Shown in pieces: positions 24,788 through 33,190 of a stretch of DNA of 38,963 nucleotides. The stretch covers positions 70,448 to 109,410 of the forward strand of contig NZ_LMKE01000033.1 in assembly GCF_001421245.1 (NCBI RefSeq), written 5' to 3'. Position 1 is the first letter of the stretch; every line of letters starts with the position of its first letter. The DNA comes from Sphingomonas sp. Leaf10 (GTDB lineage: Bacteria > Pseudomonadota > Alphaproteobacteria > Sphingomonadales > Sphingomonadaceae). Below the pieces are notes generated by a model. The model was given only the letters and a program-made list of their open reading frames with translations, was not told the origin of the DNA and did not search any database. A program made the position numbers and the translations under genes.

Positions 24788-25524
24788 CGGCACCCCGGAT
24801 CCTTCGGCAGCGACAGGGTACGGAAGCGGAAGGCGAGCAGGTCGGCGACCAGCAGCCTGCCCGCCGGATCGTCGCCGAAACCCACGATCGCGCGCAGCGT
24901 CTCCAGCGCGGCGAGGCTGCCCATGACCCCGGTCAGTGCGCCGAGCACGCCCTGATCGGCGCAACTGGCATCGGCGCGGGCGGGATCGTTGCCGACGAAG
25001 CAGCGATAGCAGGGCAGATGGGGTTCCCAGCCGCGGAACACCCCCAACTGCCCCTCGAACTGACCGACCGCCGCCGACACCAGCGGGATGCGTGCCGCCA
25101 GTGCGGCGTCGGCGACGGTCAGGCGGGTGGCGAAATTGTCGCAGCCATCGAGCACCACGTTAGCCCCGGCCAGCAACGCGGCGGCATTGTTGGCGTCGAT
25201 GCGCTGGGCGACCGGTTCGACGGTCACATGCGGGTTGATCCGGGCGAGCGCTTGTGCAGCGGCGGTCACCTTGGCCGTACTGATATCGGCATCGCCGAAC
25301 AGCGTCTGACGTTGCAGGTTGCTGGCATCGACCGTGTCGTCGTCGATCACGGCCAGCGTGCCGACCCCGGCCGCCGCAAGATATTGCAGCGCCGGCGACC
25401 CGATGCCACCCGCCCCGATCACGACGACACGCGCCGCCTTCAGCGCCGCCTGTCCCGCGCCGCCGACCTCGCGCAGGACGAGGTGGCGGGCGTAGCGATC
25501 GAGTTCGGCGTCGGAAAAGGTCAT
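24775..25524 (-). CDS. ThiF/MoeB/HesA-family E1-like adenylyltransferase
   Basis: Adenylates the C-terminal glycine of a ubiquitin-like sulfur carrier (ThiS or MoaD type). 249 aa. Rossmann motif VVVIGAGGIGSPALQYLAAAG, IDDDTVDASNLQRQTLF and LDGCDNFATR. It has the zinc pair Cys172-x2-Cys175, the likely catalytic Cys188 (ADASCADQGVLG) and a C-terminal Cys-Arg-Cys (245, 247), where MoeB-type enzymes usually have Cys-x2-Cys. No rhodanese domain. The ATG overlaps the previous stop by 4 nt. ThiF and MoeB cannot be separated by sequence alone; the partner carrier is not in the window. Confidence 0.88.
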   Translation of the reverse strand: MTFSDAELDRYARHLVLREVGGAGQAALKAARVVVIGAGGIGSPALQYLAAAGVGTLAVIDDDTVDASNLQRQTLFGDADISTAKVTAAAQALARINPHVTVEPVAQRIDANNAAALLAGANVVLDGCDNFATRLTVADAALAARIPLVSAAVGQFEGQLGVFRGWEPHLPCYRCFVGNDPARADASCADQGVLGALTGVMGSLAALETLRAIVGFGDDPAGRLLVADLLAFRFRTLSLPKDPGCRCAG

Positions 25525-25937
25525 TCGGTCCAGTCGAACTGCAACGAAGCGCGGTACCAGCCGCCTTCGCTGACGAAATGCGGCAGCAGGTTGCCCCGTG
25601 CGAAGCTGACGACCAGTCCGGCGCCATATTGTTCGATGGTCGGACAGCCGATGGCGCGGGGGATGGTGGCGCGGACCAGATGATCCTCCCCGATCAGTAC
25701 CGCGACATCGACCTGCAACCGGGTGTGCCCGTCGACGGGGATCGGGCGCGGACATTCGTTGCGGCGGGCCTCCGCCGATACGAACGCGACCATCGCCGCA
25801 GTCGGTTGCGGCGTACGGCGATACGGGAGCGGCGGCAGCGCCGCCCAGTCGATCGGCGAGCGGGCGGCCGGAGCCGGATCGGGCACCGGAACCGGCGGGA
25901 CCGCCTGTGCCAGCGTCAGCAGGGTCAGCGCGATCAT
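25521..25937 (-). CDS. Small exported protein, unknown function (TonB-C-like possibility)
   Basis: 138 aa. N-terminal signal peptide ([13 protein letters not shown]), a Pro-rich linker ([15 protein letters not shown]), then a folded part with two cysteines (NECPRPIP and [11 protein letters not shown]) and a C-terminal beta-rich stretch [12 protein letters not shown]. The layout is reminiscent of TonB C-terminal-like periplasmic domains in sphingomonads, but no motif proves it. It overlaps dut and thiF by 4 nt each, so it is part of the operon. Confidence 0.7.
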   Translation of the reverse strand: MIALTLLTLAQAVPPVPVPDPAPAARSPIDWAALPPLPYRRTPQPTAAMVAFVSAEARRNECPRPIPVDGHTRLQVDVAVLIGEDHLVRATIPRAIGCPTIEQYGAGLVVSFARGNLLPHFVSEGGWYRASLQFDWTE

Positions 25938-26371
25938 CGCCCGGTCGAACCGAATCCGCCGGCGCCGCGCACGGTATCGTCGAGCGTGTCGACCTCGGTC
26001 ACTTTGGCGCGGGTGACGGCGGCGGGAACGAGCTGGGCGATGCGTTCGCCGCAGACGACGCGGAACGGTTCCTGCCCGAGATTGGCGAGGATCACCTTCA
26101 CTTCACCGCGATAGTCGCTGTCGATCGTACCGGGAGTGTTGAGGCAGGTGATGCCGTGCTTGAGCGCCAGACCCGAGCGGGGGCGGACCTGAACCTCATA
26201 GCCCTCCGGAATGGCGATGGCGAAGCCGGTGGCGACGGCGTGGCGCGCGCCGGGGGCAAGGTCGATATCCTCGGCGGCGACGACGTCCATGCCCGCGGCA
26301 CCGGCGGTGGCATAGGCAGGCAGCGGCAGGCCGTGACCATGGGGCAGGCGGCGCAGGCGGATCGGGATCAT
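25934..26371 (-). CDS. dut: dUTP diphosphatase
   Basis: Hydrolyses dUTP to dUMP and pyrophosphate. 145 aa, a normal trimeric dUTPase length. All five motifs: [39 protein letters not shown] and the C-terminal [11 protein letters not shown]. Both ends overlap neighbours by 4 nt (ATGA). Its place near coaBC and ubiB is a conserved alphaproteobacterial arrangement. Confidence 0.97.
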   Translation of the reverse strand: MIPIRLRRLPHGHGLPLPAYATAGAAGMDVVAAEDIDLAPGARHAVATGFAIAIPEGYEVQVRPRSGLALKHGITCLNTPGTIDSDYRGEVKVILANLGQEPFRVVCGERIAQLVPAAVTRAKVTEVDTLDDTVRGAGGFGSTGR

Positions 26372-27177
26372 GGGGTCACCATCGCACTACGTTGCGGGGT
26401 CGGAGGGGGCGTGGCGGCCATACGGCGCACCGCATCGATCAGGTCGCCGTCGCGCAACAGGTCATGGCCACGGCCGGGCAGGACGCGATAGTCGGTGGCG
26501 ATGCCGCGCAGTGCCAGCGCCTCGGCATAGCCGCGCGAGAAGCGCAGCGGCGTTTCCTTGTCATCGGCGCCGACCAGCAGGGTGACGCGGGTCGTCGGGG
26601 CGATACCGCCGACGGTCTGCAACGGATCGAAGCTGTTCACCGCCGTGCGGAAGCCGGTTGCGCCCTGCTTCGCGCGATATTTGCGCCATTCGGGCAACAT
26701 GCACGGGCATCCCGCCAGCACGACCCCGTCGACCAGCCCTGGCCGCACCCCCATCAGCGTCGCCGCCATCGCCGCGCCACCCGATTGCCCGACGAGGATG
26801 GTCCGCGCCTGCGGATAGCGGGCGCGCCAGCCAGTCACGGCATCCGCGACCGCCGCAACCCGATCGGCGGTATAGGCGTCGCCGTCGATCCCACCGCGCG
26901 ATCCGGGCGAGACATTGCCGGCGCTGTCCGAATAACCCGGCCGCAGCAGCGCGACCGCGCGCGCGCCGGGGACCGCGTCGGCAATGGCCTGGGCGGCGGC
27001 GTTGAACTCCGCGGGCACCACACCGTCGCCATCGCCGTGCAGCACGAGGACGAGGGTGCGGACGTCGCGCGACGCGGTCGGGCCGAAACTCTCCCCGGCC
27101 AACGTCACCGGCGGCGGCGCGGTGGTGGTGGCGCAACCGGCGGCGGCGAGAAGCAACAGGGGACTAAAGCAGCGCAT
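26368..27177 (-). CDS. Alpha/beta-hydrolase family lipoprotein
   Basis: 269 aa. The signal [15 protein letters not shown] gives a lipobox AAGC with lipidated Cys15. Alpha/beta-hydrolase features: [11 protein letters not shown] (oxyanion region), the nucleophile elbow VGQSGGAAM, Asp in VGADDKETP and His in GRGHDLL, so the triad is complete. The substrate is unknown; dienelactone hydrolase or peptidase-like roles are possible. Start ATG 27177, overlapping the coaBC end by 14 nt; a TTG two codons upstream is an alternative. It overlaps dut by 4 nt. Confidence 0.82.
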   Translation of the reverse strand: MRCFSPLLLLAAAGCATTTAPPPVTLAGESFGPTASRDVRTLVLVLHGDGDGVVPAEFNAAAQAIADAVPGARAVALLRPGYSDSAGNVSPGSRGGIDGDAYTADRVAAVADAVTGWRARYPQARTILVGQSGGAAMAATLMGVRPGLVDGVVLAGCPCMLPEWRKYRAKQGATGFRTAVNSFDPLQTVGGIAPTTRVTLLVGADDKETPLRFSRGYAEALALRGIATDYRVLPGRGHDLLRDGDLIDAVRRMAATPPPTPQRSAMVTP

Positions 27178-28339
27178 CGGCAATCCGGTCGGCCAGTCGG
27201 GCCGCGATATCGGTCTTTGGGGCGTCGGACCAGCTTTCGACGCCGTCAGCGGTGACGAGGTGGACGGCGTTGCGGTCGCCGCCCATCACGTCGCCCGACA
27301 CGTCGTTGGCGACGATCCAGTCGGCATTCTTGGCGGTCCGCTTGGCGGTCGCATGGGCGAGCACGTCGTCGGTTTCGGCCGCGAAGCCGACCAACAGGCG
27401 TGGGCGGCGCGGGGAGCGGCCGAGCATCGCGAGGATGTCGGGATTGGGCAGCAGGGTCAGGGTCGGCGGACCGTCGCCCTTTTTCAGTTTGGACGGGGCA
27501 GCCTCGACCTGCCAGTCGGCGACGGCGGCGACCATGACGGCGGCATCGGCGGGCAGCGCCTGTGCCACGGCATTGGCCATGTCGCGTGCCGATTCGACGT
27601 CGATGCGGTTCACGCCCGGCGGGGTCGGCAGTGTCACGGGTCCAGCGATCAGCGTCACCTTCGCACCACGTGCGGCGCAGGCGGCGGCGATGGCGAATCC
27701 CTGTTTCCCCGACGATCGGTTGGCGAGATAGCGGACCGGATCGATCGCCTCATGCGTCGGGCCGGCGGTCACCAGCACATGCCGGCCGGTCAGCGACTGG
27801 AGCGCGGGCGCGGTCATCGCCTCGATCGCGGCGACGATCGCCGGCGGTTCGGGCAGGCGGCCGGGGCCGAACTCGCCGCACGCCATCGCGCCTTCGTCGG
27901 GATCGAGCACGGTGACGCCCCGCCCCCGCAGGGTCGCGACATTGGCGGTGGTCGCGGCATGTTGCCACATGCGCACGTTCATCGCGGGTACGGCCAGCAC
28001 CGGCTTGTCGGTGGCGAGCAGCAGCGTGGTGGCGAGGTCGTCCGCCATGCCCGCTGCCATGCGGGCGAGCAGGTCGGCGGTGGCAGGCGCGACCACGACC
28101 AGATCGGCCTGCCGGCTGAGCTGGATATGGCCCATCTCGGCCTCGTCCTTCAGATCCCACAGGCTGGTATGGACCGGCTGTTCGCTCAGCGCCGCCAGCG
28201 TCATCGGCGTCACGAACTGCGCGCCGCCATCGGTCAGCACGCAGCGGACGCCATGGCCGCGCCCGCGCAGCAGGCGGATCAGCTCGCACGCCTTGTACGC
28301 CGCGATGCCGCCGCCGACGATCAGCAATATGCGTGTCAT
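27164..28339 (-). CDS. coaBC: Bifunctional phosphopantothenoylcysteine decarboxylase / phosphopantothenate-cysteine ligase
   Basis: Two consecutive steps of coenzyme A synthesis. 391 aa. The N-terminal FMN-binding CoaC domain has GGGIAAYKACELIRLLR, PATADLLARMA, the PAMN motif (VPAMNVRMW) and the catalytic Cys in MACGEFG. The C-terminal CoaB ligase has VTAGPTHEAIDPVRYLANRSSGKQG and the stretch KLKKGDGPPTLTL. The start MTRILLIVGG at 28339 is chosen by homology; it overlaps the upstream membrane-protein stop by 4 nt. Confidence 0.96.
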   Translation of the reverse strand: MTRILLIVGGGIAAYKACELIRLLRGRGHGVRCVLTDGGAQFVTPMTLAALSEQPVHTSLWDLKDEAEMGHIQLSRQADLVVVAPATADLLARMAAGMADDLATTLLLATDKPVLAVPAMNVRMWQHAATTANVATLRGRGVTVLDPDEGAMACGEFGPGRLPEPPAIVAAIEAMTAPALQSLTGRHVLVTAGPTHEAIDPVRYLANRSSGKQGFAIAAACAARGAKVTLIAGPVTLPTPPGVNRIDVESARDMANAVAQALPADAAVMVAAVADWQVEAAPSKLKKGDGPPTLTLLPNPDILAMLGRSPRRPRLLVGFAAETDDVLAHATAKRTAKNADWIVANDVSGDVMGGDRNAVHLVTADGVESWSDAPKTDIAARLADRIADALL

Positions 28340-29424
28340 CGGGTGATCCTCTGCACCCGAACGCGCCGCCTGTCGAGCAAAGGTCGGGCAAGGTCGCGTG
28401 CCGCGTCGGGAAGAAACGCCATGCCGATCAGATAGGCAGGGGCGGCGGCCAAAGCCCAATAGAAGTTGTCGGTGCGTGCGAACAACGCGATGGCCAGCGC
28501 ATAACTGCCGAAGGTCAGTGCCGCACGCCCGCCGAGCGGCCCCGGTGCCGCCGCCCAGCCGAGCAGCGCCAGCATCGCCAGCGGCGCGCCCAGCCACCAT
28601 GGCAGGATGGTGAGCGCGGTCGATCGCGCCATCGCCGACGCGAACAGGCCGGGGCCGTGCAGCCCAACCCGTCCAGCCGATACCGCGTCGAGCGGCCCGG
28701 CGATCATCGCGACGGCCCGGGCATGGAGCAGCAGCACCGCGACGAACACCAGCAGCGCCGCGACCCAGCCCAGCGCCTCGCGCCGGCGTCCCTCGACCAG
28801 TGCCGCCGCCAGCATCGCCAGCGCGTAGAGCGCGGCCGTCTCGCGGATCACCATCGCGCACAGGGCCAGTGCGACCGCCTCGACCCAGCGATCCTCGCGC
28901 CGGATCGGCAGCGACCATGCGATCAGCAGCCCGGCCCACAGCTCGTGGAACGCGACCAGCGACGGCTGGACGAAGGCGACCATGCCGCCCGCCAGCAGGA
29001 ACAGCGCGGTGATGCGCGGCGGACCGCGTTCGAACCAGCCGCCGATCCGCCGGGTCCAGGCGAAGCCGGTCGCGGCGGCGATGGCGATCAGCAACAGGAC
29101 GGAGGCGAGGTTGGGCAGCGCCGCCTGCACCACGCTCAGCGTCGGCAGGCGGATGGCGGGGAAGGGGTGGAGCGGCGCGCGGCTGGCGCGCAATTCCTGC
29201 GCGGTGACGGCGTAATAGTCGCCGCCGGTGCGCAGTCCTTCGACGACGGCGGCATAGACGTCGACGCTCAGCGCCGTGCCACGAGGTTCGTCGTCGTCGG
29301 GCAGGATCCATGCCGATGCCAGCAGCGCGAGCGCCAGCAGCGCAATGGCGAGCGCCACGCCGGGTCGCAGCGTGGCGAACCGGCTGGAGCACGACAGCCA
29401 GACCGGCGGCCGCGCGCGGATCAT
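28336..29424 (-). CDS. Polytopic membrane protein, unknown function
   Basis: 362 aa, with roughly eight to ten predicted membrane segments (for example ALAIALLALALLASAWIL, ASVLLLIAIAAATGF, ALGWVAALLVFVAVLLL). Between the first two segments lies a periplasmic loop with DVYAAVVEGLRTGGDYYAVT, a pattern seen in membrane glycosyltransferase-like and DUF2029-type proteins; this is suggestive only. The start ATG 29424 overlaps the ubiB stop by 4 nt; upstream frame is a shadow of ubiB. It is inserted between ubiB and coaBC, which are otherwise a conserved pair. Confidence 0.8.
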   Translation of the reverse strand: MIRARPPVWLSCSSRFATLRPGVALAIALLALALLASAWILPDDDEPRGTALSVDVYAAVVEGLRTGGDYYAVTAQELRASRAPLHPFPAIRLPTLSVVQAALPNLASVLLLIAIAAATGFAWTRRIGGWFERGPPRITALFLLAGGMVAFVQPSLVAFHELWAGLLIAWSLPIRREDRWVEAVALALCAMVIRETAALYALAMLAAALVEGRRREALGWVAALLVFVAVLLLHARAVAMIAGPLDAVSAGRVGLHGPGLFASAMARSTALTILPWWLGAPLAMLALLGWAAAPGPLGGRAALTFGSYALAIALFARTDNFYWALAAAPAYLIGMAFLPDAARDLARPLLDRRRVRVQRITR

Positions 29425-30953
29425 CCCAGCAGCATCGCCGATGCCGCGCCGACCAGCCCGCCGGCGATGCCGACCAGCGCATAGCGCCAGCCGCCGCCGA
29501 CGCGGACGATGGCGACCTCGGGCAGCGGCGGGGAGGGCGGGGCGCCGCCGGGCGCGGGATAGCGCGCCTCGATATTGCGGATCAGGTCGGGCAGCCGGGC
29601 AAAGGTGCGCAGGTCGGTGATGATCCGGTCGGCGACCATCGCCTCCGGCCCCAGTTCGTCGCGGATCCAGCCGCGCACGAACGGTGCCGCCGTCTCCCAC
29701 AGGTTGATATCGGGATCGAGCCCGGTCGCGACGCCCTCGACCATCACCATCGTCTTTTGCAGCAGCAGCAGATGCGGCTGCGTCTCCATGTCGAAATCGC
29801 GGGTGATGTTGAACAGCGAGTCGAGCATCATGCCGACCGACATGTCCTTGACCGCCAGCCCGCGCATCGGCTCCCCCACCGCGCGCAGCGCCGTCGCGAA
29901 TTCGGCGACATTGTGGTGGGCGGGGACATAGCCCGCTTCGAAATGGATTTCGGCGACGCGCTTATAGTCGCCGGTGATGAGGCCGTAGAGGATCTCGGCC
30001 AGCCACACGCGGGCGCGACGGTCGATGCGGCCCATGATCCCGAAATCGATCGCGGCGATGCGGCCATCGGGCAGGGCGAACAAATTGCCCTGATGCATGT
30101 CGGCGTGGAAGAACCCTTCCGCGATCGCCTGGCGCAGAAAGGCGCGGACCAGCCGCGTCGCCATCGCGTGCAGATCATGGCCCGCCTCTATCAGCGCGGG
30201 ACGGTTCGACAGCTTGATGCCGTCGATCCATTCGGTGGTCAGGATCTTCGAGGTCGTGCGCTGCCAGTCGATCGCGGGGATGACGAAGTCGGGCTCGGCC
30301 TCCATCCCCTGCGCCAGTTCGGAGGCGGAGGCGGCTTCGCGGCGCAGGTCGAGCTCGCGCGCGGTCCAGCGCTTCATCGTCTCGATCACGAGGCGCGGGC
30401 GCAGGCGCTTCAGCTCGCCGCCCATCGTCTCCATACGGGCGGCGGCCCATTCATAGGTGTCGATCGCGTCAAAGAACTGCGCTTCGACGCCGGGGCGCAG
30501 GACCTTCACCGCGACGCGGCGGCCATCGGTGGTGATGGCGCGATGGACCTGCGCGATCGATGCGGCACCGACCGGGGTTTCCTCGATCGACTGGAACAGG
30601 CGCTCGATCGGCTGGCCAAGGCCCGATTCGATCGCGGGACGCACCACATTCCATGGCAGCGGCGGCAATGCGTCCTGCAGCGACAACAGGTCCTGCGCAA
30701 CATCCTCGCCGACCAGATCGGGGCGGGTGGCGAGCGTCTGCCCCAGCTTGATCGCGGCCGGGCCCAGCGCGGCGAACGCCTCGGCATAGCGCGGGGTGGC
30801 GGGCACGCGCGCACCGAACCGGGCGAGACGGACGATTCGACGCAGGCGCGGCGGGGTGCGCGGGTTCCGCTCCAGCTCGATCAGGGCGCCGTGGCGCGCG
30901 AGTGTGCGCCCCCATTTCAGGATCCGCCAATAATGGGTGAGGGTGGCGGTCAT
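29421..30953 (-). CDS. ubiB: UbiB-family atypical kinase, ubiquinone biosynthesis
   Basis: ADCK/UbiB-type ATPase needed for ubiquinone synthesis. 510 aa. The KxGQ motif is AIKLGQTLATRPDL. The nucleotide-binding stretch is PVGAASIAQVHRA with VAVKVLRPGV; the catalytic loop is FFHADMHQGNLF and the metal Asp is in AIDFGIMGR. Two C-terminal hydrophobic segments (WRYALVGIAGGLVGAASAML) anchor it in the membrane. It follows ubiE by 52 bp that hold a repeat hairpin. Confidence 0.95.
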   Translation of the reverse strand: MTATLTHYWRILKWGRTLARHGALIELERNPRTPPRLRRIVRLARFGARVPATPRYAEAFAALGPAAIKLGQTLATRPDLVGEDVAQDLLSLQDALPPLPWNVVRPAIESGLGQPIERLFQSIEETPVGAASIAQVHRAITTDGRRVAVKVLRPGVEAQFFDAIDTYEWAAARMETMGGELKRLRPRLVIETMKRWTARELDLRREAASASELAQGMEAEPDFVIPAIDWQRTTSKILTTEWIDGIKLSNRPALIEAGHDLHAMATRLVRAFLRQAIAEGFFHADMHQGNLFALPDGRIAAIDFGIMGRIDRRARVWLAEILYGLITGDYKRVAEIHFEAGYVPAHHNVAEFATALRAVGEPMRGLAVKDMSVGMMLDSLFNITRDFDMETQPHLLLLQKTMVMVEGVATGLDPDINLWETAAPFVRGWIRDELGPEAMVADRIITDLRTFARLPDLIRNIEARYPAPGGAPPSPPLPEVAIVRVGGGWRYALVGIAGGLVGAASAMLLG

Positions 30954-30966
30954 GCGGCTATTTGCC

Positions 30967-31015
30967 CTGGACCCCCGCCGGCGCGGGGGTTTGATGCGTG
31001 TCGCATCAAATCTTC
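30967..31015. repeat. Hairpin repeat family C (copy 2) plus a stop-codon hairpin between ubiE and ubiB
   Basis: CTGGACCCCCGCCGGCGCGG continues into GGGT (30967-30990), the same unit as at 22268. Directly beside it, TTTGATGC-GTGTC-GCATCAAA is a perfect 8-bp hairpin that includes the ubiE stop codon. These may adjust ubiE/ubiB expression by mRNA processing or partial termination. Confidence 0.65.
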
Positions 31016-31737
31016 CACCCGCTATGGATCGCGACCAGCCCGCCCATGATCGGTTCGACGCGCGTGCGGATGAAGCCCGCGTCCGCGATCATGCGTTCGA
31101 AGGTCGGCATGTCGGGGAAGCGACGGATCGATTCGATCAGATAGCGATAGCTGTCCTCGTCATTCGCCAGCAGCTTGCCGAGCTTGGGCACCAGCCTGTG
31201 CGAATATTGGTCATAGACGTCGGCGAAGCCGGGCCAGGTGTTCGTCGAGAATTCAAGGCAGAAGAACCGCCCGCCGCGCTTCAATACGCGGTGCGCTTCG
31301 CGCAGCGCCTTCGGGATATCGGTCACGTTGCGGATGCCGAACGCGATCGTATAGCCATCGAAGCTGCGATCGGCGAAGTCGAGCGTCTCGGCATTCTGTT
31401 CGGACCAGACAAGGCCGTCGATGCCGCGCTTTTCGGCGCGTTCCATGCCGACGCCCAGCATCGCCGGGTTGATGTCGGCGACGGTGATGTGCGCGCCGTG
31501 CTTCGCCATGCGGAACGCGATGTCGCCAGTGCCCCCGGCCATATCGAGGATCGATTCGCCCTTGCCCGGCTTCACCCGCGCGACGAAGCGGTCCTTCCAC
31601 AACCGGTGCATGCCCCCCGACATCGCGTCGTTCATCAGGTCGTAGCGCGAGGCGACGCTGGCGAAGACATCGCCGACGCGCTTGGTCTTTTCGGCGGGGG
31701 CCACATCTTCGTAGCCGAAGGATACCGTGTCGTTCAT
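31006..31737 (-). CDS. ubiE: UbiE C-methyltransferase (ubiquinone/menaquinone)
   Basis: SAM-dependent C-methylation of the quinone ring precursor. 243 aa. UbiE signature and SAM motifs: VFASVASRYDLMNDAMSGGMHRLWK, ILDMAGGTGDIAFR, NAETLDFADRSFDGYTIAFGIRNVTD and LEFSTNTWPGF. It is first in the long operon and diverges from mutM; the shared 226-bp gap contains an inverted repeat. Confidence 0.96.
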   Translation of the reverse strand: MNDTVSFGYEDVAPAEKTKRVGDVFASVASRYDLMNDAMSGGMHRLWKDRFVARVKPGKGESILDMAGGTGDIAFRMAKHGAHITVADINPAMLGVGMERAEKRGIDGLVWSEQNAETLDFADRSFDGYTIAFGIRNVTDIPKALREAHRVLKRGGRFFCLEFSTNTWPGFADVYDQYSHRLVPKLGKLLANDEDSYRYLIESIRRFPDMPTFERMIADAGFIRTRVEPIMGGLVAIHSGWKI

Positions 31738-31827
31738 TCGTCTGCCCTAGCCGCGCCTTGTGGCGGGGGCAAACCGAACCTAGCTGTTTGTCGACGAAGG
31801 TGCGGTGATAACCCAGCCCGCCAGTCC

Positions 31828-31939
31828 CGTTCGTCCTGAGTTGCCATTGAGCCTGTCGAAATGGCGTATCGAAGGACCGCTTGAGGCAGGTGCTTCGATA
31901 CGGGTCTTCGACAAGCTCAGCCCCTACTCAGCACGAACG
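31828..31939. repeat. Long imperfect inverted repeat, family D
   Basis: The left arm (about 31828-31878) begins CGTTCGTCCTGAG and contains GAGCCTGTCGAA and CGTATCGAAGGACC. The right arm (about 31889-31939) is its degenerate reverse complement: GGTGCTTCGATACG, TTCGACAAGCTCAG, CTCAGCACGAACG. The arms are about 75-80% alike and the spacer is 10 bp. This resembles the dispersed TTCGACAAGCTCAG-type repeat common in sphingomonad genomes. It ends 24 bp before mutM. Confidence 0.8.
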
Positions 31940-31963
31940 ACGAAGAATGGATCAGAACGCCGA

Positions 31964-32776
31964 ATGCCCGAACTTCCCGAAGTCGAGACGACCGTGCGCG
32001 GTCTGGCGCCGGTGCTGACCGGGCAACGGCTGGCGCGGGTCGTCGCCAATCGTGCCGATCTGCGCCGGGCGATGCCGGTCGATCTGGGGCAGCGTTTGAC
32101 CGGAGCCGTCGTCACCGGCCTGTCGCGCCGCGCCAAATACGGGCTGATCGAGACCGATCGTGCCGATACCTTCATCTTCCACCTCGGCATGTCGGGGCGC
32201 TGGCGCGTCGATCCCGCCGAACCGCTGGCGCACGATCATCTGCTGCTGGCGACCGATACCGGGCGGCAGGTGGTGCTGAACGACCCGCGCCGCTTCGGAT
32301 CGGTCGATCTGCTGCCGACCGCCGAGGTCGCGACCTGGCCGCCCTTCGCCGCGCTGGGACCCGAGCCGCTCGGACCGGACTTTACTGCCGACCATCTGGA
32401 GCGGCGGTTCGCGGGGCGGATCGCACCGGTGAAGATCCTGCTGCTCGATCAGCGAATCGTCGCGGGACTCGGCAATATCTATGTGTGCGAGGCGCTGAAC
32501 GTCGCGGGCATTTCGCCGACGCGCCCGGCCGGGCAGATTGCGCGCGAACGGCTGGCGGCATTGGTCGATGCGACCCGTGCGGTACTGCTGTCGGCGATCG
32601 AGGCGGGGGGATCGACGTTGCGCGACTATGCCCGGCCCGATGGCGAGCTGGGCTATTTCTCGAAACAATTCAGGGTCTATGGCCGCGAGGGCGAAACGTG
32701 CCCGTGCGGGGGTGTGGTCGAGCGGCGCGTCGACGGTGGACGCTCCACCTTCTGGTGTCGATCGTGCCAGCGATAG
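31964..32776 (+). CDS. mutM: Formamidopyrimidine-DNA glycosylase (Fpg/MutM)
   Basis: Removes 8-oxoguanine and formamidopyrimidines and nicks the abasic site. 270 aa. Catalytic Pro2-Glu3 (MPELPEVETTVRGL), RRAKYGL, LGMSGRW, LLLDQRIVAGLGNIYVCEAL and the C-terminal zinc finger. The first zinc pair is Cys-Pro-Cys rather than the usual Cys-x2-Cys, whereas the second pair CRSC and GRSTFWC are normal. The start is fixed by Pro2; the frame is open upstream through the repeat. Adjacent to ubiE (divergent) and rpsT (same strand). Confidence 0.96.
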   Translation: MPELPEVETTVRGLAPVLTGQRLARVVANRADLRRAMPVDLGQRLTGAVVTGLSRRAKYGLIETDRADTFIFHLGMSGRWRVDPAEPLAHDHLLLATDTGRQVVLNDPRRFGSVDLLPTAEVATWPPFAALGPEPLGPDFTADHLERRFAGRIAPVKILLLDQRIVAGLGNIYVCEALNVAGISPTRPAGQIARERLAALVDATRAVLLSAIEAGGSTLRDYARPDGELGYFSKQFRVYGREGETCPCGGVVERRVDGGRSTFWCRSCQR

Positions 32777-32867
32777 TTGACCTTCCGGCCCCGACCGGTT
32801 AAGGGGCGCACCTTCTCCGGTCGGATTGCCCGATCGGCACCAATCATTTGCGAGAGTCGAGGACGGC

Positions 32868-33131
32868 ATGGCGAATACGCCACAGGCGAAGAAGCGTATC
32901 CGGCGCAATGCGCGTCGTGCGGAAATCAATGGTGCGCGCGTCGGCCGCATCCGTACCTTCGTGAAGAAGGTCGAAGCGGCGATCGTCGCCGGTGACCGTG
33001 AAGCGGCGACCACCGCGCTGGCGAACGTCCAGCCGGAACTGGCCCGCGGCGTCGCCAAGGGCGTGCTGCACAAGAATACCGCGAGCCGCAAGTTCTCGCG
33101 CCTGACGAAGGCAGTCGGCGCGATCGCCTGA
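32868..33131 (+). CDS. rpsT: 30S ribosomal protein S20
   Basis: 87 aa, basic three-helix protein binding 16S r[21 protein letters not shown] at the start and [19 protein letters not shown] at the end are standard. The ATG at 32868 follows GAGGACGGC. A clear terminator lies 29 bp after the stop. The rpsT-dnaA neighbourhood is conserved in alphaproteobacteria. Confidence 0.97.
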   Translation: MANTPQAKKRIRRNARRAEINGARVGRIRTFVKKVEAAIVAGDREAATTALANVQPELARGVAKGVLHKNTASRKFSRLTKAVGAIA

Positions 33132-33159
33132 TCGCCCGCACATCGTCGGGCAGGATTGA

Positions 33160-33190
33160 CCCCGTCGGCCCAGCGGCCGGCGGGGTTTCT
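33160..33190 (+). terminator. Rho-independent terminator after rpsT
   Basis: CCCCGTCGGCC-CAGC-GGCCGGCGGGG, an 11-bp stem with one G-U pair, followed by TTTCTT. Confidence 0.88.

Noticed and set aside
28333..31049. Long plus-strand frames (383 and 579 codons)
   Set aside because: They are antisense to ubiB and the membrane protein, are Gln/Arg/Asp-rich, and have no ribosome sites.
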